From positions 2,170,001 through 2,234,000 of the forward strand of contig NC_013743.1 of assembly GCF_000025325.1 (NCBI RefSeq): a DNA stretch of 64,000 nt, read 5' to 3'. Numbering within the stretch: position 1 is the stretch's first letter; every line of letters starts with the position of its first letter. This document shows, piece by piece, positions 17,172 to 26,487 of the stretch. The notes below the pieces were generated by a model. The model was not told where the DNA came from and did not search any database. It was given only the letters and a program-made list of their open reading frames with translations. The stretch comes from Haloterrigena turkmenica DSM 5511. GTDB taxonomy: Archaea; Halobacteriota; Halobacteria; Halobacteriales; Natrialbaceae. The position numbers were made by a program, and so were the translations under genes.

Positions 17172-19424
17172 ATGTCACTAGACGACGATTCACTCGAGTA
17201 CCACCGCGAAGAGCCTCCCGGCAAGATCGAGATCCGCACGACGAAGTCGACGAGCACCCAGCGCGACCTCTCGCTGGCGTACTCGCCCGGGGTCGCCGCG
17301 CCGTGTCGCGAGATCGCCGACCGCGAGGACGACGCCTACCAGTACACGGCCAAGGGCAACCTCGTCGGCGTCGTCTCGAACGGCTCGGCGGTGCTCGGGC
17401 TCGGCGATATCGGCGCTCAGGCCTCGAAACCCGTCATGGAGGGGAAGGGCGTGCTGTTCAAGCGCTTCGCCGACATCGACGTCTTCGACATCGAACTCGA
17501 TCACGACGACGTCGACGCCTTCGTCGAGTCGGTCGCGGCGATGGAGCCGACCTTCGGCGGCGTCAACATCGAGGACATCGCGGCGCCGGCCTGCTTCACG
17601 ATCGAGGAGCGACTGCGCGAGCGGATGGACGTCCCGGTCTTTCACGACGACCAGCACGGCACCGCGATCATCTCCGGCGCGGCGCTGCTCAACGCCGTCG
17701 ACATCGCCGGCAAGGATATGGAGGAGCTCTCGGTCACGTTCTCCGGCGCTGGTGCGGCGGCCATCGCGACCGCCCGGTTTTTCGTCTCGCTCGGCGTCCC
17801 GAAGGAGAACATCACCATGGTCGACATCGACGGCATCCTGACGACCGAGCGGGCCGAGTCCGGCGACCTCGACCCCTACAGCCGCGAGTTCGCTCGCGAC
17901 GTGCCCCCGGGAGACGTCGCCGACGCGATCGTCGACGCGGACGTCTTCGTCGGGCTCTCCGTCGGCGGGATCGTCTCCGCCGAGATGGTGCGCTCGATGG
18001 CCGCGGATCCGATCATCTTCGCGATGGCCAACCCCGATCCGGAGATCGACTACGAGACGGCGAAGAACGCTCGGGACGACACGGTCATCATGGCGACCGG
18101 CCGCTCGGACTACCCGAATCAGGTCAACAACGTCCTCGGGTTCCCCTTCATCTTCCGCGGCGCGCTCGACGTCCGAGCCAGCGAGATCAACGAGGAGATG
18201 AAGGTGGCCGCCGCGGAGGCCATCGCCGACCTCGCGCGGACGGACGTCCCCGACGCCGTCCGCAAGGCCTACGGCGACCAGCCGCTGCAGTTCGGCCCCG
18301 AGTACATCATCCCGAAGCCCCTCGATCCGCGCGTGCTCTTCGAGGTCGCCCCCGCGGTCGCCCGCGCCGCCGTCGAGAGTGGCGCCGCCCGCACCGACCT
18401 CGACCTCGAGACCTACGTCGAGGACCTCGAGGCGCGCCTGGGTAAGTCCCGCGAGATGATGCGGACCGTGTTCAACAAGGCCAAGACCGACCCGAAGCGG
18501 CTCGCGCTGGCCGAGGGGGAAAACGAGAAGATCGTCCGGGCGGCGGCCCAGCTCGAGGACCGCGATCTCGCGCAGCCGGTGCTGATCGGCGACGCCGAAG
18601 AGATCCGGACCACCGTCGCCGACCTCGGCCTCGAGTTCGAACCCGAGGTGGTCGATCCGGAAACCGGCGACTACGAGGAGTACGCCGAGGCGCTCTACGA
18701 GCGCCGCCGGCGCAAGGGCGTGACGCGCACTGAGGCCCGGGAACGGATCCGGGACAGCGACTACTTCGCGTCGGTGATGGTTGATCAGGGCGACGCCGAC
18801 GCGATGCTCACCGGACTCACGAACCACTACCCCTCGGCGCTGCGGCCGCCGCTGCAGGTGGTCGGCACGGCGCCCGACACCGACTACGCCGCGGGCGTCT
18901 ACATGCTGACGTTCAAGAACCGCGTCGTCTTCCTCGCCGACGCGACGGTCAACCAGGACCCTGACGAGGACGTGCTGGCCGAGATTACGCGCCACACGGC
19001 CAACCTCGCGCGGCGGTTCAACGTCGAACCGCGGGCCGCCCTCCTGTCGTACTCGGACTTCGGCAGCGTCGACAACGAGGGCACCCGCAAACCCCGCCGG
19101 GCGGCCCAGCGGCTCCGCGAGGACCCCGACGTCGACTTCCCCGTCGACGGCGAGATGCAGGCCGACACCGCCGTCGTCGAGGACCTGCTCGAGGACAACT
19201 ACGAGTTCGCCGAACTCGACGAGCCCGCGAACGTGCTCGTCCTCCCCAACCTCGAGGCGGGCAACGTCTGCTACAAGCTGCTCCAGCGGCTGGGCGGCGC
19301 CGAGGCGATCGGCCCGATGCTGGTCGGTATGGATCGACCGGTCCACGTCCTCCAACGGGACGACGAGGTCAGCGACATCGTGAACCTCGCGGCCGTCGCG
19401 ACCGTCGACGCGCAGGGTGAGTAA
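17172..19424 (+). CDS. maeB: NADP-type malic enzyme fused to phosphotransacetylase-like domain
   Basis: The 750-residue protein has an N-terminal malic-enzyme half (about 1-420). It contains [35 protein letters not shown] and the dinucleotide-binding [16 protein letters not shown]. The C-terminal half (about 430-745) is phosphate acetyl/butyryltransferase-like, with [15 protein letters not shown] and QADTAVV. This two-domain layout is that of MaeB, in which the PTA-like part is regulatory (acetyl-CoA sensing). The reaction is oxidative decarboxylation of malate to pyruvate with NADP reduction. The start is the ATG at 17172, where the family begins. It stands alone. Confidence 0.95.
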   Translation: MSLDDDSLEYHREEPPGKIEIRTTKSTSTQRDLSLAYSPGVAAPCREIADREDDAYQYTAKGNLVGVVSNGSAVLGLGDIGAQASKPVMEGKGVLFKRFADIDVFDIELDHDDVDAFVESVAAMEPTFGGVNIEDIAAPACFTIEERLRERMDVPVFHDDQHGTAIISGAALLNAVDIAGKDMEELSVTFSGAGAAAIATARFFVSLGVPKENITMVDIDGILTTERAESGDLDPYSREFARDVPPGDVADAIVDADVFVGLSVGGIVSAEMVRSMAADPIIFAMANPDPEIDYETAKNARDDTVIMATGRSDYPNQVNNVLGFPFIFRGALDVRASEINEEMKVAAAEAIADLARTDVPDAVRKAYGDQPLQFGPEYIIPKPLDPRVLFEVAPAVARAAVESGAARTDLDLETYVEDLEARLGKSREMMRTVFNKAKTDPKRLALAEGENEKIVRAAAQLEDRDLAQPVLIGDAEEIRTTVADLGLEFEPEVVDPETGDYEEYAEALYERRRRKGVTRTEARERIRDSDYFASVMVDQGDADAMLTGLTNHYPSALRPPLQVVGTAPDTDYAAGVYMLTFKNRVVFLADATVNQDPDEDVLAEITRHTANLARRFNVEPRAALLSYSDFGSVDNEGTRKPRRAAQRLREDPDVDFPVDGEMQADTAVVEDLLEDNYEFAELDEPANVLVLPNLEAGNVCYKLLQRLGGAEAIGPMLVGMDRPVHVLQRDDEVSDIVNLAAVATVDAQGE

Positions 19425-19582
19425 GGGACCGACCCGACTACGGCGCTGCTCTTCGGTCCCGACGGGCCGTTTTCGATGGACGTGCGGGTCACCGAGCTCC
19501 CGACGTGACAGACACGCAGTCAGTTCGCCGTCGACGCCGTCGTCGAAGATGTTCTCGAGCCGTCGTCTCCCTTCTTGACAAG

Positions 19583-19590
19583 GGTTATAC
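19583..19590 (+). promoter_or_regulatory. TATA-like box for the DHH protein gene
   Basis: GTTATACG is centred about 30 nt before the ATG at 19617, supporting that start over a TTG at 19575. Confidence 0.5.
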
Positions 19591-19616
19591 GCGACCGGCT
19601 CAAACTACGGTTCAAG

Positions 19617-21521
19617 ATGACACGTGAGTCCGCCGGGGAACCCGGCGCAGATGACGGGGATTCCGTCGTCTACGATCTCGCTGCCGAGTGTACGGCAGAA
19701 GATGTAGAGCGAAACCGACCGTATCTCGCCGAAATCAACGGTATCGTCGATTACGGCGTCTTCGTCGATCTCTCCGAGTCCGTCTCCGGGCTCGTCCACG
19801 AATCGGTCCTCGAGGGCACCTTCGCCGTCGGCGACGAGCTCGTCGTCGAACTCGAGAGCGTCCGGGACAACGGTGACATGGCCTTCGAGCCGGTCGACAT
19901 CGAGGAGTACACGCTCCAGAACGTCGCCCACGACTACGCCCTGACCGGCACCGATCGGCTCAAGCCGAACATCGGCGATCAGATCCACTTGGAGGGCAAG
20001 ATCGTTCAGGTCAAACAGACCGCCGGCCCGACGATCTTCCACGTCGCCGACGAGTACGGCGTCGTTCCCTGTGCCGCCTTCGAGGAGGCCGGCGTCCGCG
20101 CCTACCCCGCCATCGAGGTCGGGGACGTCGTCCGCGTGACCGGCACGCCCGAGCGCCGCGAGGGCTCGATCCAGATCGAGGTCGACGGACTCTCGAACCT
20201 CGAGGGCCAGGACGCCGAGGACGCCCGCGAACGGCTCGAGGACGCCCTCGAGGACCGCGCCGAGCCCCACGACGTCGAGCCGCTGATCGACTGGCCCGCC
20301 TTCGAGAAACTGCGGCCGAACCTGCGGGAGGTCGCGAAGCTGCTGCGTCGGACCGTCCTCGAGGGACGGCCCATCCGCGTGCGCCACCACGCTGACGGCG
20401 ACGGCATGTGCGCCGCCGTTCCCGTCCAGATCGCCCTCGAGCGATTCATCGCGGACGTCCACGAGGACGAGAACGCGCCGCGCCATCTCATCAAGCGCCT
20501 GCCCGCCAAAGCGCCGTTCTACGAGATGGAAGACGCCACGCGGGATCTGAACTTCGCGCTCGAGGACCGCGAGAAACACGGCCAGCAACTCCCGCTCCTG
20601 CTCATGCTGGACAACGGTTCGACGGCCGAGGACGTCCCGGCCTACGAAACGCTGGCCCACTACGACATCCCGATCGCGGTCGTCGACCACCACCACCCCG
20701 ACCCCGACGCGGTCGAGGACCTCCTCGACGCCCACGTCAACCCGTACCTCCACGACGAGGACTACCGGATCACGACGGGGATGTGCTGTGTCGAACTCGC
20801 GCGGATGATCTACCCCGACCTCGGCGACGAACTCCGACACGTCCCCGCCGTCGCCGGCCTCTCGGACCGCTCGAAGGCCGACGCGATGGACGACTACCTC
20901 GAGCTGGCCGCCGAGGAGGGCTACGACGAGGACCGCCTGCAGGACCTGAGCGAGGCGCTCGACTACGCCGCCTTCTGGCTGCGCTACAACTCCGGCGATC
21001 AGCTGATTCAGGACCTGCTCCAGATCGATTCGGCCGACGAGGACCGCCACCGCGAACTCGTCGAGTTCTTCGCCGACCGGGCTCGCGAGGAGGTCGACGA
21101 GCAACTCGACGCGGCGATGCCCCACTTAGAGCACGAGGACCTGGACAACGGCGCCCACCTCTACCGGATCGACGTCGAGAACTACGCCCACCGCTTTACT
21201 TACCCCGCGCCGGGCAAGACCACCGGCGAGATCCACGACCGGAAGATCGAGGAGACCGGCGACCCCGTGATCACGGTCGGCTACGGGCCCGACTTCGCCG
21301 TGCTCCGCAGTGACGGCGTCCGACTGGACATCCCCACTATGGTCTCGGAACTCGAGGAGGAGGTCCCCGGCGGCGGCGTCTCCGGCGGCGGCCACCTCGT
21401 CGTCGGCTCGATCAAGTTCGTCAAGGGCAAACGCGAGGACGTCATCGACGCCTTAGTCGAGAAGATGGAGGACGCGGAGATCGACGAAGCGCTCTCGAGT
21501 GCGGCGCCGATCGACGACTGA
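19617..21521 (+). CDS. DHH-family phosphoesterase with S1 and OB domains (RecJ-like)
   Basis: The 634-residue protein has an S1 RNA-binding domain (residues ~35-105, GIVDYGVFVDLSESVSGLVH), an OB-fold nucleic-acid-binding region (~125-190) and a DHH/DHHA1 core. The core shows RHHADGDGMCAAV (motif I), LLLMLDNGS, AVVDHHHPD (the DHH motif), and a late GGGVSGGGHLVVG that corresponds to the DHHA1 glycine motif. Such archaeal RecJ homologues are 5'-3' exonucleases for ssDNA or RNA, and some associate with the replisome. Here S1 plus OB points to an RNA or mixed substrate. All metal-binding Asp/His residues look intact. Confidence 0.88.
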   Translation: MTRESAGEPGADDGDSVVYDLAAECTAEDVERNRPYLAEINGIVDYGVFVDLSESVSGLVHESVLEGTFAVGDELVVELESVRDNGDMAFEPVDIEEYTLQNVAHDYALTGTDRLKPNIGDQIHLEGKIVQVKQTAGPTIFHVADEYGVVPCAAFEEAGVRAYPAIEVGDVVRVTGTPERREGSIQIEVDGLSNLEGQDAEDARERLEDALEDRAEPHDVEPLIDWPAFEKLRPNLREVAKLLRRTVLEGRPIRVRHHADGDGMCAAVPVQIALERFIADVHEDENAPRHLIKRLPAKAPFYEMEDATRDLNFALEDREKHGQQLPLLLMLDNGSTAEDVPAYETLAHYDIPIAVVDHHHPDPDAVEDLLDAHVNPYLHDEDYRITTGMCCVELARMIYPDLGDELRHVPAVAGLSDRSKADAMDDYLELAAEEGYDEDRLQDLSEALDYAAFWLRYNSGDQLIQDLLQIDSADEDRHRELVEFFADRAREEVDEQLDAAMPHLEHEDLDNGAHLYRIDVENYAHRFTYPAPGKTTGEIHDRKIEETGDPVITVGYGPDFAVLRSDGVRLDIPTMVSELEEEVPGGGVSGGGHLVVGSIKFVKGKREDVIDALVEKMEDAEIDEALSSAAPIDD

Positions 21522-21772
21522 CGTGCTCGCTCCCCTCGAGTCCGACCGTCGCCGATCGGGCGTCGACCGGACTCGAACCGAGACGGACGCGGTTCCGAGC
21601 AGCGGCCATCGATCGACTGTAGCATGATTGTCTCACCCCAGACTGACGAGCACCGTCGTATTGACGAGCGTCATCGGGACCGAGCCACCGGCCTCGAGCG
21701 CTCGGTCTCGCCAACGGTCGCAATCGAGAGCGAGCGCCGAAGCGGGCGCTGGGCTCGAGGTGACCGGCGCCG

Positions 21773-22231
21773 ATGATCGACCGCAGCAAAGCCGCGGAAC
21801 CGGCCGACGTGTTGCTCGTCGAGCCGTCAGACGAGCGCGCTCGCCGCACGAGGGACGGATTTTTGGATATTGGATCGACGACCATACACGAGGTCTCGGA
21901 CGGCGACGAGGCGCTGGCCTTTCTAGAGGGGCGCGACGAGTACGCCGACGCGCCGGCCCCCTGTCTCGTCATGCTCCGACTGGAGCTTCCGGGTCCCGAC
22001 GGGCTCGACGTGCTCGAGCGGATGGCCGAGCGAACGGACCTCTCGCGGATTCCGGTCGTCGTGACCGTCGACGATCCTGACGACGACGTCGTCACTGACG
22101 CCTACAAACGGGGCGCCAACGCCGTCCTGCCGACGCCGTCCGATCCCGCGGCGCTCGCCGAGACGATGGAGCGAGTCGCCGAGTTCTGGATCGCGACCGC
22201 GCGACTCCCGAATCGGATCGATCGACTCTGA
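21773..22231 (+). CDS. Stand-alone receiver domain protein lacking the phosphoacceptor
   Basis: The 152-residue protein follows the response-regulator receiver pattern: DVLLVEPSDE, EVSDGDEALAFLE, PGPDGLDVLERM, RIPVVVTVDD. At the place of the phosphorylated Asp there is Arg69 (LVMLRLELPG), and the conserved Lys is replaced by Thr121 (VLPTPSD). The Thr at 98 is kept. Phosphotransfer is therefore unlikely, and it is best viewed as a pseudo-receiver that may bind a partner constitutively. No output domain and no kinase are adjacent. Confidence 0.82.
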   Translation: MIDRSKAAEPADVLLVEPSDERARRTRDGFLDIGSTTIHEVSDGDEALAFLEGRDEYADAPAPCLVMLRLELPGPDGLDVLERMAERTDLSRIPVVVTVDDPDDDVVTDAYKRGANAVLPTPSDPAALAETMERVAEFWIATARLPNRIDRL

Positions 22232-22302
22232 GAAACGGTCGTTCTCCGGTATAACCGATTCGAATCGTGGAGGGTTGTGTCGGTTGCAGGAGTCTCTGGA
22301 CG

Positions 22303-22626
22303 TTAGAACTGATAGCGCCGCTCGTCGTCCATCGCCGGGTACTGATCCGCGCCGGTCATCTCCTCGAAGGTCATCCCCGAGAGGTACTCGTCGTAGGTGA
22401 CGTCGTAGGCCGTCCGCAGCTGGAAGTCCAGCTTTCCGGTGTCGATCGTCGACTGGAAGAGCATGTGGATCGCCCGCCGGACCAGTTCGTCCGTCTCCTC
22501 GGGCTCGAGGGCGGTCTCGAGCAAGGCGAGTTCGTTTCGCGTCTCCCGGTCGAGCGAGACGGTGAGCTCCTCGTCCAGCGCGCCGTAGGCGTCCGTCACG
22601 TCGTCGTTGAGATCGTCGAGGCTCAT
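22303..22626 (-). CDS. Conserved haloarchaeal protein of unknown function
   Basis: The 107-residue protein begins MSLDDLNDDVTDAYGALDEE and has a regular helical centre (ETRNELALLETALEPEETDELVRRAIHM) and an aromatic C-terminal part with YDEYLSGMTFEEMTGADQYP. It is acidic, has no cysteines or membrane segments, and reads like a small soluble helical protein. I recall close relatives in many haloarchaea but no assigned function. The alternation of charged and hydrophobic residues in the centre could be a ribbon-helix-helix-like dimer. It is transcribed alone, divergent from the repeat-bearing region upstream of mutY. Confidence 0.72.
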   Translation of the reverse strand: MSLDDLNDDVTDAYGALDEELTVSLDRETRNELALLETALEPEETDELVRRAIHMLFQSTIDTGKLDFQLRTAYDVTYDEYLSGMTFEEMTGADQYPAMDDERRYQF

Positions 22627-22786
22627 ACGGGAGGGGACTCGAGCCGACGGGATAGGGCTTTCGTGGTCGACTCGCCGTTCGAATCGTCGGTAGCGGAATC
22701 GCAGTATCGGATATCAGTCACAGCATAGCTGGCGACACGCGGCCGATACGCACTCGAGAGGTCCGCGACGAACACGTTGCTACCGT

Positions 22787-22911
22787 GGCAATGGGGATTT
22801 CCACGTCCTCCCCAGCCGATTCGCTCAGTCGCGTTGCTTCTTCGCTCATCCCTCGCACGGGTTCGTCGGTCACCCTCACGTTCGTTCGGGCGACTGACAG
22901 CGTGCGCCACT
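22787..22911. repeat. Dispersed intergenic repeat, copy B (short form)
   Basis: This is the second member of the family at 8297-8489, in the same orientation. It keeps the GGCAATGGGGATTT start, the CCTCCCCAGCCGATTCGCTC core, TTCGCTCATCCCTCGCACG, and the GACTGACAGCGTGCGCCACT end, but lacks about 65 bases of copy A's interior. It lies between the 22303 gene and mutY, about 100 nt before the mutY ATG. Confidence 0.7.
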
Positions 22912-23011
22912 GCACTGGCTCGCTGGACGAGCGAGGTGAGAGATGTCGGTTCGCCATCGGAACCGATTCCGAACCGCCACCAGTAAGACCAGCGGGTCGC
23001 TAGATCGACCG

Positions 23012-23971
23012 ATGAGTGAGAGCGACGATGATGCCGACGCCGGTTCGGGTACGGGCGACGGGGACTGGTCGCTCCCCAACGACCACGAGTCCGTCCGCGA
23101 GGCCCTGATCGCGTGGTACGAGGACGGCCACCGCGAGTTCCCGTGGCGGCGGACCGACGACCCCTACGAGATCCTCGTCAGCGAGGTGATGAGCCAGCAG
23201 ACCCAACTGGACCGCGTCGTCGAGGCCTGGGAAGGGTTCCTCGAGCGCTGGCCGACGACCGCGGCGCTGGCGGACGCCGACCGAGCGGACGTCGTCGGCT
23301 TCTGGACGGACCACAGCCTCGGCTACAACAACCGGGCGAAGTACCTCCACGAGGCGGCCGGGCAGGTGGAAAACGAATACGACGGCGAGTTCCCGACCGC
23401 GCCCGACGAACTGCAGGAGCTCATGGGCGTCGGCCCCTACACCGCCAACGCCGTGGCGAGTTTCGCCTTCAACAACGGCGACGCGGTCGTCGACACGAAC
23501 GTCAAGCGTGTCGCCTACCGCGCGTTTTCGATCCCCGACGACGACGCGGCATTCGAGGCGGCGGCGAGCGAGCTCATGCCCGACGGCGAGTCGCGAGTCT
23601 GGAACAACGCGATCATGGAACTGGGCGGCGTCGCCTGCACGCAGACACCGAAGTGTGACGAGGTCGGCTGCCCCTGGCGCGAGTGGTGTGACGCCTACGC
23701 CAGCGGCGACTTCACCGCGCCGGACGTCCCGACACAGCCCTCCTTCGAGGGGAGTCGCCGTCAGTTCCGCGGCCGCGTGATCGGCACCCTGCGGGAGTAC
23801 GACGAACTCGAGTTGGACACCCTGGGCCATCGCATTCGCGTCGATTACGCACCCGACGGCGAGTACGGACGCGAGTGGCTCACGGGGCTGCTCGAAGACC
23901 TCGAGTCGGACGGGTTAGTCGACCTCGAGACGGGCGAAGACGGGGCGCTCGTGGCCCGTCTCCGTCGATAG
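23012..23971 (+). CDS. mutY: A/G-specific adenine glycosylase
   Basis: The 319-residue protein has the HhH-GPD glycosylase core. ILVSEVMSQQTQ holds the catalytic Glu, ELMGVGPYTANAVASF is the helix-hairpin-helix, and VVDTNVKRV holds the catalytic Asp. Four cysteines that could bind a [4Fe-4S] cluster follow (CTQTPKCDEVGCPWREWC), with spacing C-x5-C-x4-C-x5-C instead of the usual x6-x2-x5. The C-terminal part is shorter than the 8-oxoG-recognition domain of bacterial MutY. The enzyme removes adenine mispaired with 8-oxoguanine. The start ATG at 23012 gives an acidic tail before the core, normal for halophiles. Confidence 0.93.
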   Translation: MSESDDDADAGSGTGDGDWSLPNDHESVREALIAWYEDGHREFPWRRTDDPYEILVSEVMSQQTQLDRVVEAWEGFLERWPTTAALADADRADVVGFWTDHSLGYNNRAKYLHEAAGQVENEYDGEFPTAPDELQELMGVGPYTANAVASFAFNNGDAVVDTNVKRVAYRAFSIPDDDAAFEAAASELMPDGESRVWNNAIMELGGVACTQTPKCDEVGCPWREWCDAYASGDFTAPDVPTQPSFEGSRRQFRGRVIGTLREYDELELDTLGHRIRVDYAPDGEYGREWLTGLLEDLESDGLVDLETGEDGALVARLRR

Positions 23972-24101
23972 CGCCCGTGCGAAGTCGGCCACGGAACCGA
24001 TAGTTGCTTTTGTCACCTCGAGTAGGCACGTACACGTACTCGGTTCGCCCTCCGAACCGGATTGTCGTCCCGACCGCCAGGCCCGTCACCGGTTGGACCG
24101 C

Positions 24102-24108
24102 TTATATG
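24102..24108 (+). promoter_or_regulatory. TATA-like box for the flavin reductase gene
   Basis: TTATATG is centred 27 nt before the ATG at 24132, the leaderless distance, with no Shine-Dalgarno sequence. Confidence 0.6.
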
Positions 24109-24131
24109 TGCCTCGAGGTCGACGAACCGAC

Positions 24132-24719
24132 ATGGCAGACGTTCACGTCACCGCAGTCTGTGGGAGTCTCCGCGAGGCGAGTACGACCCGCGCCGCCCTC
24201 GAGCGCGTTCTCGAGGCCGCCGAGCGCGGCGGCGCGACGACCGAACTGCTCGACTTGCGCGAGTTCGAGTTGCCGACGTTCGACGCGGATCGAGATCGAG
24301 AGGACGCGGGGGACGCCGAGGAACTGGCGACCCGCCTCCGCGAGGCGGACGCGATCGTTCTCGGCTCGCCGATGTACCACGGCTCCTACTCCTCGCCGCT
24401 GAAGACGGCCCTCGACTACTGCGGATTCGACGAGTTTCGGGACAAGACCGTCGGACTGCTGGCGGTCTCCGGCGGCGCCTTCCCCGTCACCGCTCTCGAG
24501 CACATGCGCTCGGTCTGTCGGGCGCTGAACGCGTGGGTGATCCCCCACGAGGCGGCCGTGCCGAACTCCCACTCGGCGATCGAGGACGGCGCGTTCGTCG
24601 ACGAGAAACTCGAGGAGCGCGTCGCGACGCTCGGTCGGCGCGCGGTCCAGTACGCGACCATCGAGCCGGATCCGGACTCGTTCCAGAGCGATCAGAACGT
24701 CGGCGCTGAAGGCAAGTAA
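24132..24719 (+). CDS. NADPH-dependent FMN reductase family flavoprotein
   Basis: The 195-residue protein has the flavodoxin-like start VTAVCGSLREASTTRAAL, which forms the FMN phosphate loop, and LGSPMYHGSYSSPLKTALDYC, the signature of the NADPH-dependent FMN reductase family. LLAVSGGAFPVTALEHMRSV follows. Such proteins are dimeric cytoplasmic quinone, azo-compound or chromate reductases. The physiological acceptor is not visible here. It meets the convergent membrane-protein gene end to end, with the stop codons abutting at 24719/24720. Confidence 0.9.
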   Translation: MADVHVTAVCGSLREASTTRAALERVLEAAERGGATTELLDLREFELPTFDADRDREDAGDAEELATRLREADAIVLGSPMYHGSYSSPLKTALDYCGFDEFRDKTVGLLAVSGGAFPVTALEHMRSVCRALNAWVIPHEAAVPNSHSAIEDGAFVDEKLEERVATLGRRAVQYATIEPDPDSFQSDQNVGAEGK

Positions 24720-25370
24720 TCAGGGGCAGGGCTCGAGGAGTCGTTCGAACCGCCGCTGGTGGGCGAGGAAGGCCATGAGGCCGAAGACGACGACGCCGAC
24801 CTGCACCGCGTCGACCTGGAGGACGATCGTCGTCACCTCGAGCGACAGCGGCGGCGTGGCGACCGCCCAATCGGTAAACCAGGCCGACGCCAGCAGCGCT
24901 GCCGCGCCGACGGCCAGCAACAGGCCGGACGCGATCGGCGCGCGCGACGTCGGAGACGACGACCGGAAACAGAAGGCGCGTTGTTCGAGGATGAACTGCC
25001 CGACGAGGAGACTTGTGTGAAGGACGGTCGCGACGGCGATTCCCCCGACGCCCCCGATCCCCTGGGCCACGAGCAGCCAGACGATCCAGCTCCCGGTCAA
25101 CAGGAGGGCGACGCCGAGCCGCTGGGGACAGAGGACGTCACCGATGTCGCTAACGGTCGCCCCGAACACGCTCGCCCGGAGCAGCGAGCCACAGAACAGG
25201 ATTCCGAGCGCGGCGAGCGCGGTCGACGCACTCGGCGACCCGACGACGAGCGTAAACCAGAGTCCGACGGCGACCGCTTCGACGGCGGCCGTCGAGAATG
25301 CCGCGGTCACCCCGACGACGCGGCGTCGGGTCGTTCGACCGAGGACGCCGGGCTGTCGGATGACACTCAT
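24720..25370 (-). CDS. Six-helix membrane protein of unknown function
   Basis: The 216-residue protein begins MSVIRQPGVLGRTTRRRVVG and has about six hydrophobic segments (roughly 22-50, 55-75, 87-105, 108-132, 148-168, 178-205), separated by short loops with Arg-rich inner faces. No transporter signature or metal-binding motif is seen. I do not recognise a family. The ATG at 25370 is preferred to an upstream start that adds only five residues. Its 3' end abuts the convergent reductase gene without any spacer. Confidence 0.7.
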   Translation of the reverse strand: MSVIRQPGVLGRTTRRRVVGVTAAFSTAAVEAVAVGLWFTLVVGSPSASTALAALGILFCGSLLRASVFGATVSDIGDVLCPQRLGVALLLTGSWIVWLLVAQGIGGVGGIAVATVLHTSLLVGQFILEQRAFCFRSSSPTSRAPIASGLLLAVGAAALLASAWFTDWAVATPPLSLEVTTIVLQVDAVQVGVVVFGLMAFLAHQRRFERLLEPCP

Positions 25371-25826
25371 ACCACCCTTCGTCACAGGCGAGGCCTTTCG
25401 TTATGGGAGTCATTATGTCACATAGTAATGAGTTCGTAACGGCGCGTTCGCCCGAGACGAATTATATACGCCGCTAATAGTTCGTTTCTCCGACCGGTTT
25501 CGCGAACGTGTACTCGAACGAACGGACACCGTGACAGATACGTCGCGATCGGCGGACGGCTACGGGCCGGAAAGGACAGCAATAGCGTCTCGGGATCGAA
25601 GCCACCCGACGAACCATCGGGCTCGAGACCGCTACGCCGTCGAGTGAAAACGCGGTCTCGATCGCGGTCGACGGTCGCTACGGCGCTCGAGTCGCTGGAC
25701 CCGAACGTAGGGATCGGTTACGACGCCGTTCGTCGTTCGGTAGCCGCGCCATAACTGGTTGGGAACCGATTCGTTCACTGGAAACGGTGGACAGAACTAT
25801 TTACGGGGATGTGGTCGGGAGCGATT
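25371..25826. other. 456-nt intergenic region without a credible gene
   Basis: The region lies between two divergent genes. A/T-rich blocks (GAATTATATACGCCGCTAATAG near 25459-25480, and ACTATTTAC at 25797-25805) are promoter candidates. The latter is about 26 nt before the ATG at 25827, fitting a leaderless start. A GTG-initiated frame of 38 codons is present but Arg-rich and unconvincing. Confidence 0.5.
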
Positions 25827-26387
25827 ATGGCCGAAAGCGAGCAACAGGAGAAGATGTTGTCCGAGACTATCGTCAAGGAAGCCGTCGGGCTGGGCATGAA
25901 GTCCCCGCTGCGCGACTCGATCGTCGAGGCCGTCGACGAGGCCGGCGGCTCGCAGTCCGGAGGCGGCTCCGGTCTGCCGCTGGCGGGCGCCCTCTTCGGC
26001 GCCGGCGCGGCGCTCGGTTTCCTCGCGGGCCGGCAGTCGCCCGAACTCGAGGACACGTCCCTCGAGGACATCGAGGAACCGGAGATCATCGAGGACGTCA
26101 TCGAAACGGAGAGCGACGAGGACGAGTCAATCACCGAGACAACGGACGAAACGGAATCGGAGGGCGGCTCGAGCCGGCTGATCCAGCTCCTGATCACCGT
26201 CGGCGCGATCGCCGCCGTCGCCGTGCTTCGCCGCCGCCTTTCGGGGGGCGAGGAAGAGGAGTGGGAGCCGATCGAGGAGTTCGAACCCGCGACGGGCGAC
26301 GATATCGGAGGCAGTGACGACGAGGAAGAGGAGGAGCCGGTCGAGGCCGAGGCGGAGTCCGAGGACGCGGACGAGGAAGAAGAATAA
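25827..26387 (+). CDS. Acidic haloarchaeal membrane-associated protein, unknown function
   Basis: The 186-residue protein has a helical N-terminus (MLSETIVKEAVGLGMKSPLRDSIVEAV), a Gly/Ala-rich hydrophobic segment at about 48-65 (LPLAGALFGAGAALGFLAG) and a second membrane segment at about 120-138 (RLIQLLITVGAIAAVAVL). The loop between the segments and the whole C-terminal tail are strongly acidic, Glu-rich and low in complexity. This looks like a two-helix membrane anchor with acidic tails; no enzyme motif is seen. A TATA-like box at 25797-25805 supports the start. It precedes the DNA methyltransferase gene by 100 nt. Confidence 0.72.
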   Translation: MAESEQQEKMLSETIVKEAVGLGMKSPLRDSIVEAVDEAGGSQSGGGSGLPLAGALFGAGAALGFLAGRQSPELEDTSLEDIEEPEIIEDVIETESDEDESITETTDETESEGGSSRLIQLLITVGAIAAVAVLRRRLSGGEEEEWEPIEEFEPATGDDIGGSDDEEEEEPVEAEAESEDADEEEE

Positions 26388-26487
26388 GCCGGCTGATTGT
26401 TCCCGGCGCTGACCGACGCGCTCGATTTTCGATCGGCGGCACCGTCTGACGAAGAAGCTAAGGGGTCGACGCCGACACGTCAAGGCA

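Noticed and set aside
17190-19355. Long minus-strand frame of 721 codons opposite the malic-enzyme gene
   Set aside because: It mirrors the codons of the well-supported maeB gene in very GC-rich DNA. The translation is a Val/Asp/Arg/Gly mixture without any motif.
25531-25647. GTG-started frame of 38 codons in the gap at 25371-25826
   Set aside because: It is Arg/Ser-rich, has no motif and no ribosome-binding site or promoter at a suitable distance.
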